From: an uncultured Roseobacter sp.
GTDB lineage: Bacteria; Pseudomonadota; Alphaproteobacteria; Rhodobacterales; Rhodobacteraceae
DNA length: 64,000 bases
Direction: 5' to 3'
Assembly: GCF_947493125.1 (NCBI RefSeq)
Contig: NZ_CANLQB010000007.1
Location: 62,001 to 126,000, forward strand
Of this stretch, positions 60,486 to 64,000 are shown piece after piece. Positions within the stretch are counted from its first letter, which is position 1. Every line of letters starts with the position of its first letter. The position numbers were made by a program, and so were the translations under genes. Below the pieces are notes generated by a model, which did not search any database, was not told the DNA's origin, and saw only the letters and a list, made by a program, of their open reading frames with translations.

Positions 60486-61616
60486 TTAGCAAGCGATACG
60501 GTCTTGCAGGTCGTGTTTGATTTGCAGGACGACAGTAGCTGCATCGGCAGCAGATCGCATGTCATTCTCCAGGCTCATCAGGACCACCTTGTCACTGGCG
60601 TCGTAGAGATCGTTGCGCCAAGTCTCGAAGGCCTCATCACACTGTGTCTGTTCGGCCGCAAGTTCGACGAGATCTTCGACAAGCGTACTGCACGCGCGGA
60701 GAACGTGGTCTGCAAGGTCTGGTCCAGCACGCGCGGGTGTGAGCGCTGGTGTTGCCGCAACAATCAGATCCAACGCCCCCTCATAGCTGTTCAATTTCGA
60801 AGGAGTTTGATCTTTTACATGTGATTTTTCTGCTGCCAGAGCGGCCGTTTGATCTTCAACGCCGTGTCTTTCGAGAAGCAACAGTGCGCGGTCCAGATCG
60901 GCGTGCCGACCAGATGCGGCAAGGCGCGAGACAGCCTCACACAAGGCCTTAACTCCACTGGCTGCCAGCGCCTCGCCATTGATGTCAATGCCGTCGTTCA
61001 ACATGCTGCGGATGTGATGGGTCGACGTCGGAAAGAAGCTATGGAATTCCTCAGAGGCGATGGTCTGCAAGGCCCCGATCCGCTCAGACAGCAGGCCCTT
61101 AGCAGCCGGGATGTCTGCCTTGGTCAATACCAGAAAACTATGATCCTTGAGATAGTCAGGCGCATTTTTCCAAAGCTCGGTTTCATCCGGACCAAAGGTC
61201 TCGGTGCACCAAAGGACAATGTCGGCCACAGCGATGGCTCGCGCAACACTGTGCGCGAAAGCGTCCGCATCATCTGGTGTTTCCATGTCCACCAACGCGA
61301 TGCTCTCGAGCAGTGGAACCGACAAGGACTGGATGTGCAGATCTTCCAACGGTGCTGCGCCTTCATGAAGACTGTGGGTGAAACAGACACCGGCAGAACC
61401 CGCAGTTTGAGACTGCGCTTCAAATTGCCCCAACATCGCACCACAGATCTGAGATTTTCCCACGTTTTTTGGGCCAAGAACGAAAATGCGCACACCGCCG
61501 CTCAACCGGCTTCGCAGATCCTCAGCCTGCGCCCGGACTGACGGCGGAAGATCGGCTTGTGACAGGAGACGCTCCAGCCGCGCGATCACCGTCGGTGCCG
61601 AAGCGTCATCCAACAC
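60486..61616 (-). CDS. P-loop GTPase-like protein with degenerate G3
   Basis: 376 aa. G1 GPKNVGKS (48-55) and G4 TKAD (165-168) are present, but the G3 site reads DMETP (110-114) and lacks the Gly of DxxG. The general order resembles the two dynamin-like proteins downstream. The C-terminal half is helical. It overlaps the phosphatase gene by 11 nt. It may bind GTP with poor hydrolysis and act as a regulatory partner. Confidence 0.8.
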   Translation of the reverse strand: MLDDASAPTVIARLERLLSQADLPPSVRAQAEDLRSRLSGGVRIFVLGPKNVGKSQICGAMLGQFEAQSQTAGSAGVCFTHSLHEGAAPLEDLHIQSLSVPLLESIALVDMETPDDADAFAHSVARAIAVADIVLWCTETFGPDETELWKNAPDYLKDHSFLVLTKADIPAAKGLLSERIGALQTIASEEFHSFFPTSTHHIRSMLNDGIDINGEALAASGVKALCEAVSRLAASGRHADLDRALLLLERHGVEDQTAALAAEKSHVKDQTPSKLNSYEGALDLIVAATPALTPARAGPDLADHVLRACSTLVEDLVELAAEQTQCDEAFETWRNDLYDASDKVVLMSLENDMRSAADAATVVLQIKHDLQDRIAC

Positions 61617-62460
61617 GGCGGATCATACCCTCCACGGTCGCGGCGCAGCCATTGGCTTCTCTGGACCGGGGTGTGTTCAATTTGACAATCGAAAAGGAGA
61701 CATTGTCGAGGTCGGGATCCTGCAGGTCATTTAGGCAACCCAAAAGACGGTCGGCAATTTCTGCGCTCTGAGCGTCGCAATGCGCGGACAATATCTCAGA
61801 AATCTGCGTGTTGCTCAGAAACTGCAGACCGTCGCTGGCAACGATCAGGAGATCGCCGGGACGAAGCTCCAGTGGTTCTTCGGGGCAGTCAATACGTGGC
61901 ACCTCTTCGCCGAAGAGAACCGATGTCAGCGTATTTCGATCCGGGTGGTTCCGGGCCTCCTCAGCATTCAAGAGGCCAGACTTCATCATGAAGTCTATCT
62001 GTGGCGCCATCGAATGATCTTCATTCAGTTGCGACAAGCTCCCGTCGCGAAAAAGAAAGAGCGGTGAATCCCCGACCGAAATCCAGTACAGGTTCTGGTT
62101 TATGATCGCCGTTGCAACCAGCGTTGCTCCCATACCATGGGTTTCCGGGTGCATATCCACGTGTTGCCGTAGGCAGGCGTTTGCAGCCATTGCCGCGTCG
62201 AGGAGATTTTGAGTGACGGTTCTCTCAAATGCTTCGACATCCCCGCGCTGGAACATCAATTCGCTGAAGACTTCGGTCACGACTATTTTGCTGGCGATAT
62301 CTCCTGCCGCATGCCCGCCCATGCCATCGGCAAGTACGGCCACACCGACATCGGATCCCCGCGAGAAGTCGGCGATCACCGCGTCTTCCTGATAGGCACG
62401 CGCACCCTTGCTCAGCGCCGAAGCCGCATCGAAATCAAACGTCGCCGGCATCACTGACAT
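61606..62460 (-). CDS. PP2C-family serine/threonine phosphatase
   Basis: 284 aa, soluble. All main PP2C motifs are seen: GARAYQEDAVI, VLADGMGGHAAG, GMGATLVATAI, SVGDSPLFLFRDG, LIVASDGLQFL and DNVSFSIV, so the two-metal site should be active. It overlaps the FHA gene by 26 nt (17 nt if translation begins at the second ATG). It should reverse Ser/Thr phosphorylation read by the FHA protein. No kinase is visible in the window. Confidence 0.92.
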   Translation of the reverse strand: MSVMPATFDFDAASALSKGARAYQEDAVIADFSRGSDVGVAVLADGMGGHAAGDIASKIVVTEVFSELMFQRGDVEAFERTVTQNLLDAAMAANACLRQHVDMHPETHGMGATLVATAIINQNLYWISVGDSPLFLFRDGSLSQLNEDHSMAPQIDFMMKSGLLNAEEARNHPDRNTLTSVLFGEEVPRIDCPEEPLELRPGDLLIVASDGLQFLSNTQISEILSAHCDAQSAEIADRLLGCLNDLQDPDLDNVSFSIVKLNTPRSREANGCAATVEGMIRRVG

Positions 62461-63523
62461 CCGTCATATCCCATTTGAAATCCGAGCCGCAGAGCGCCAC
62501 GAAACGCAAAGTGGTCTCACCGATCCGGATCAGATCGGCGTGATGAAGTTCTTCCGTGCTCAAGACCGGGCGGGCATTTCGGCGGATGATGTTCGATTTT
62601 CCGCCATGGCCAATATAGAACTTGTTCTGTTCCTCGTCATACGCAATCGCCGCGTGATTGTGGCGCGAGATGCTGTTGTCACCAAAATCCAGCTTAATCA
62701 CTTGGTCATCACCGCGACCAATCATAGATGCACCGGTGAAGATGCTGAACGAATGACCCACGCCAGGGCCTTCAACCACAACCAGCCAGCCGACTGGAAA
62801 CTTTTCGTCTTGCGGCTTCGCCGTAGCGCCGCCCGTTGCGCTGATTGGGTCCTGTGCGCCCTGGTCCGGGCGGTTGAACCCCAGAAGACGCGTTTTGACA
62901 CGCCCGGCCCTCCGGCCCGAGCGACCGGCCGAAGAAGCAGGCACGCCACCATCTCCTCCGACTGTTGACAGATCAATGGGTGTTGCATCGCTTTCAGCCG
63001 GAGGATTGGGCTTGCGAGACAACTCCAGTTGTTGCTTGGCAAACTCGACGACATCCGAGGGTGTGTCTGCTGCCTCGTCGGGACCGCCGACCATATCTTC
63101 AGCGGGCTCGTCCGCAAAAGCAACTTGCGGCGCGTCGTCATTCGTCTCGCGTTTTGGTTCGATATCGGGTGCCATATCGCCCCCGGTCGTTGGCTGTGCA
63201 TGTTCCACGTCACGTGTCTGTGCCAAGACGGCCGCGATATCAGCTTCGCTATCATCTTCTGGGTCTTCGTTTGGCTCGCCGGACGTGCCCTCAGTCCCAA
63301 GGGCCGCATCCGCGCCCGCTCGATCTTCCAAGCCGTCCATTGATGGCGCATCACGTTCGGTACTGATTTCAGCATCGGAATCAGGCACTGCGAAGGGATC
63401 TAATGGAAGAACCCGGTCCTCCGCTGTTTCCATGAAGGCCTCGCGCAGTGCATCGTCGTCCAATCCTTCTTCGCCTGTGGCAGGTGTTGATTGGTTCTGA
63501 AAAACCTTCCGGAAGAGTGTCAT
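62435..63523 (-). CDS. FHA-domain protein with long acidic N-terminal region
   Basis: 362 aa. Residues to about 230 are acidic and low in complexity, probably disordered and rich in potential phosphosites. The C-terminal 100 residues form a forkhead-associated domain with SMIGRGDDQVIKLDF and NSISRHNHAAIAYD, the phosphothreonine-binding Arg and Ser-Arg-x-His-type core. GAAAGG 6 nt before the ATG at 63523 supports this start over 63550. Confidence 0.9.
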   Translation of the reverse strand: MTLFRKVFQNQSTPATGEEGLDDDALREAFMETAEDRVLPLDPFAVPDSDAEISTERDAPSMDGLEDRAGADAALGTEGTSGEPNEDPEDDSEADIAAVLAQTRDVEHAQPTTGGDMAPDIEPKRETNDDAPQVAFADEPAEDMVGGPDEAADTPSDVVEFAKQQLELSRKPNPPAESDATPIDLSTVGGDGGVPASSAGRSGRRAGRVKTRLLGFNRPDQGAQDPISATGGATAKPQDEKFPVGWLVVVEGPGVGHSFSIFTGASMIGRGDDQVIKLDFGDNSISRHNHAAIAYDEEQNKFYIGHGGKSNIIRRNARPVLSTEELHHADLIRIGETTLRFVALCGSDFKWDMTDVSDAGDV

Positions 63524-63597
63524 GTCATGCCTTTCCAATGCTACTTGCAACCATGTGTCCCGGGTTACCGAAACCTTGAAATCGAAAGCCCTTCCGC

Positions 63598-64000
63598 CTA
63601 GCCGCCCACGGTGTAGGCGCGATGAGCGGTCCAGTATCCGTAGTCCTCGCCGAGCGCGATGATCTGGCCAACCGTGACAGCGTGGACATCGTCGAACTGC
63701 AACGCAGCGTGGCCGAGAAAGAAGTACGCAAAGAGGATCACAGGGATGGTGGCCAACCTGCGCATTTGAGGTTTGGCCGACCTCTCGTTTGCTGCCGCAA
63801 CCACGGCATCAAATTCTTCCTGTGAAATCACCGGAGGAAGCGTCTGCCGCGCCTTTAGTCGAGCGATCGGATTGTTTGCCGGCAGTGATGTTTCCGACGG
63901 ATTCGGTGACGCCTCGGCGCATTCAACCAGCCCCCCTGGCGCTGGATCAGCTGCAGAGCGATCACGTCGTTCTCGTTCGACGATATTCGTCGGCGCGCCC
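63598..64000 (-). CDS. C-terminal part of an unknown protein with one membrane helix (cut by window edge)
   Basis: The frame stays open from the stop at 63598 to base 64000, so the GTG at 63831 is probably internal and the gene begins outside. About 134 residues are seen: a charged, Pro/Ala-rich stretch, then a membrane helix (LATIPVILFAYFFLGHAAL) followed by about 35 residues. It lies upstream of the FHA gene in the same direction. Its role is unknown; a signalling protein would fit the context. Confidence 0.65.
   Translation of the reverse strand, partial: GAPTNIVERERRDRSAADPAPGGLVECAEASPNPSETSLPANNPIARLKARQTLPPVISQEEFDAVVAAANERSAKPQMRRLATIPVILFAYFFLGHAALQFDDVHAVTVGQIIALGEDYGYWTAHRAYTVGG

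Overview
The window looks like chromosomal DNA of an alphaproteobacterium of the Rhodobacterales/Roseobacter type. It has high GC, long collinear runs with ATGA and TGATG stop/start overlaps, an Entner-Doudoroff cluster, a Frc-type fructose transporter, and a GlpSTPQUV-type glycerol ABC transporter. No phage, IS element, CRISPR array, tRNA or rRNA was seen. Taxonomy is inferred from gene content and order; no search was run.

Region 1 (1-12.7 kb) handles sugar uptake and xylose. A GH42 beta-galactosidase, cut by the left edge, faces a minus-strand xylose operon in the order xylF-xylH-xylG-xylB-xylA-glk. A divergent ROK regulator is translationally coupled to a secreted FG-GAP/ASPIC protein. 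That gene converges, stop on stop, with a MauG-like di-heme cytochrome c.

Region 2 (12.7-30.5 kb) is a long minus-strand run: gap-edd-eda-frk-glgP-glgB-glgC-glgA-glgX-malQ-pgm. It encodes glycogen synthesis and breakdown plus the lower Entner-Doudoroff steps. A perfect LacI-type palindrome lies just upstream of gap. Region 3 (30.6-35.6 kb) is frcB-frcC-frcA-frcK with a divergent ROK regulator.

Region 4 (35.6-47.6 kb) is a glycerol locus: glpD-glpS-glpT-glpP-glpQ-[unknown gene]-glpU-glpV, a strong terminator, then glpK and an iron-type alcohol dehydrogenase. The DeoR-type regulator glpR is divergent. The two ATPases look asymmetric, and an unrecognised membrane-anchored gene is built into the operon.

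Region 5 (47.6-56 kb) is a tightly coupled nine-gene minus-strand operon: an NMT1/THI5-type ABC importer, a cytosine-deaminase-like amidohydrolase, an FAD oxidase, two flavodoxin-fold reductases, a 2-oxoglutarate/Fe(II)-type oxygenase and a creatininase-family hydrolase. It reads as an uncharacterised catabolic pathway for an N-heterocycle or related amide.

Region 6 (56-64 kb, open at the right edge) is the most unusual part. It encodes an FHA-domain protein, a PP2C phosphatase, three P-loop GTPases (two dynamin-like, one with a degenerate G3), a possible roadblock-like protein, an unknown protein, and a membrane protein cut by the edge. No secretion-system gene accompanies them in the window. 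I suggest a phosphorylation-controlled, dynamin-like membrane system.
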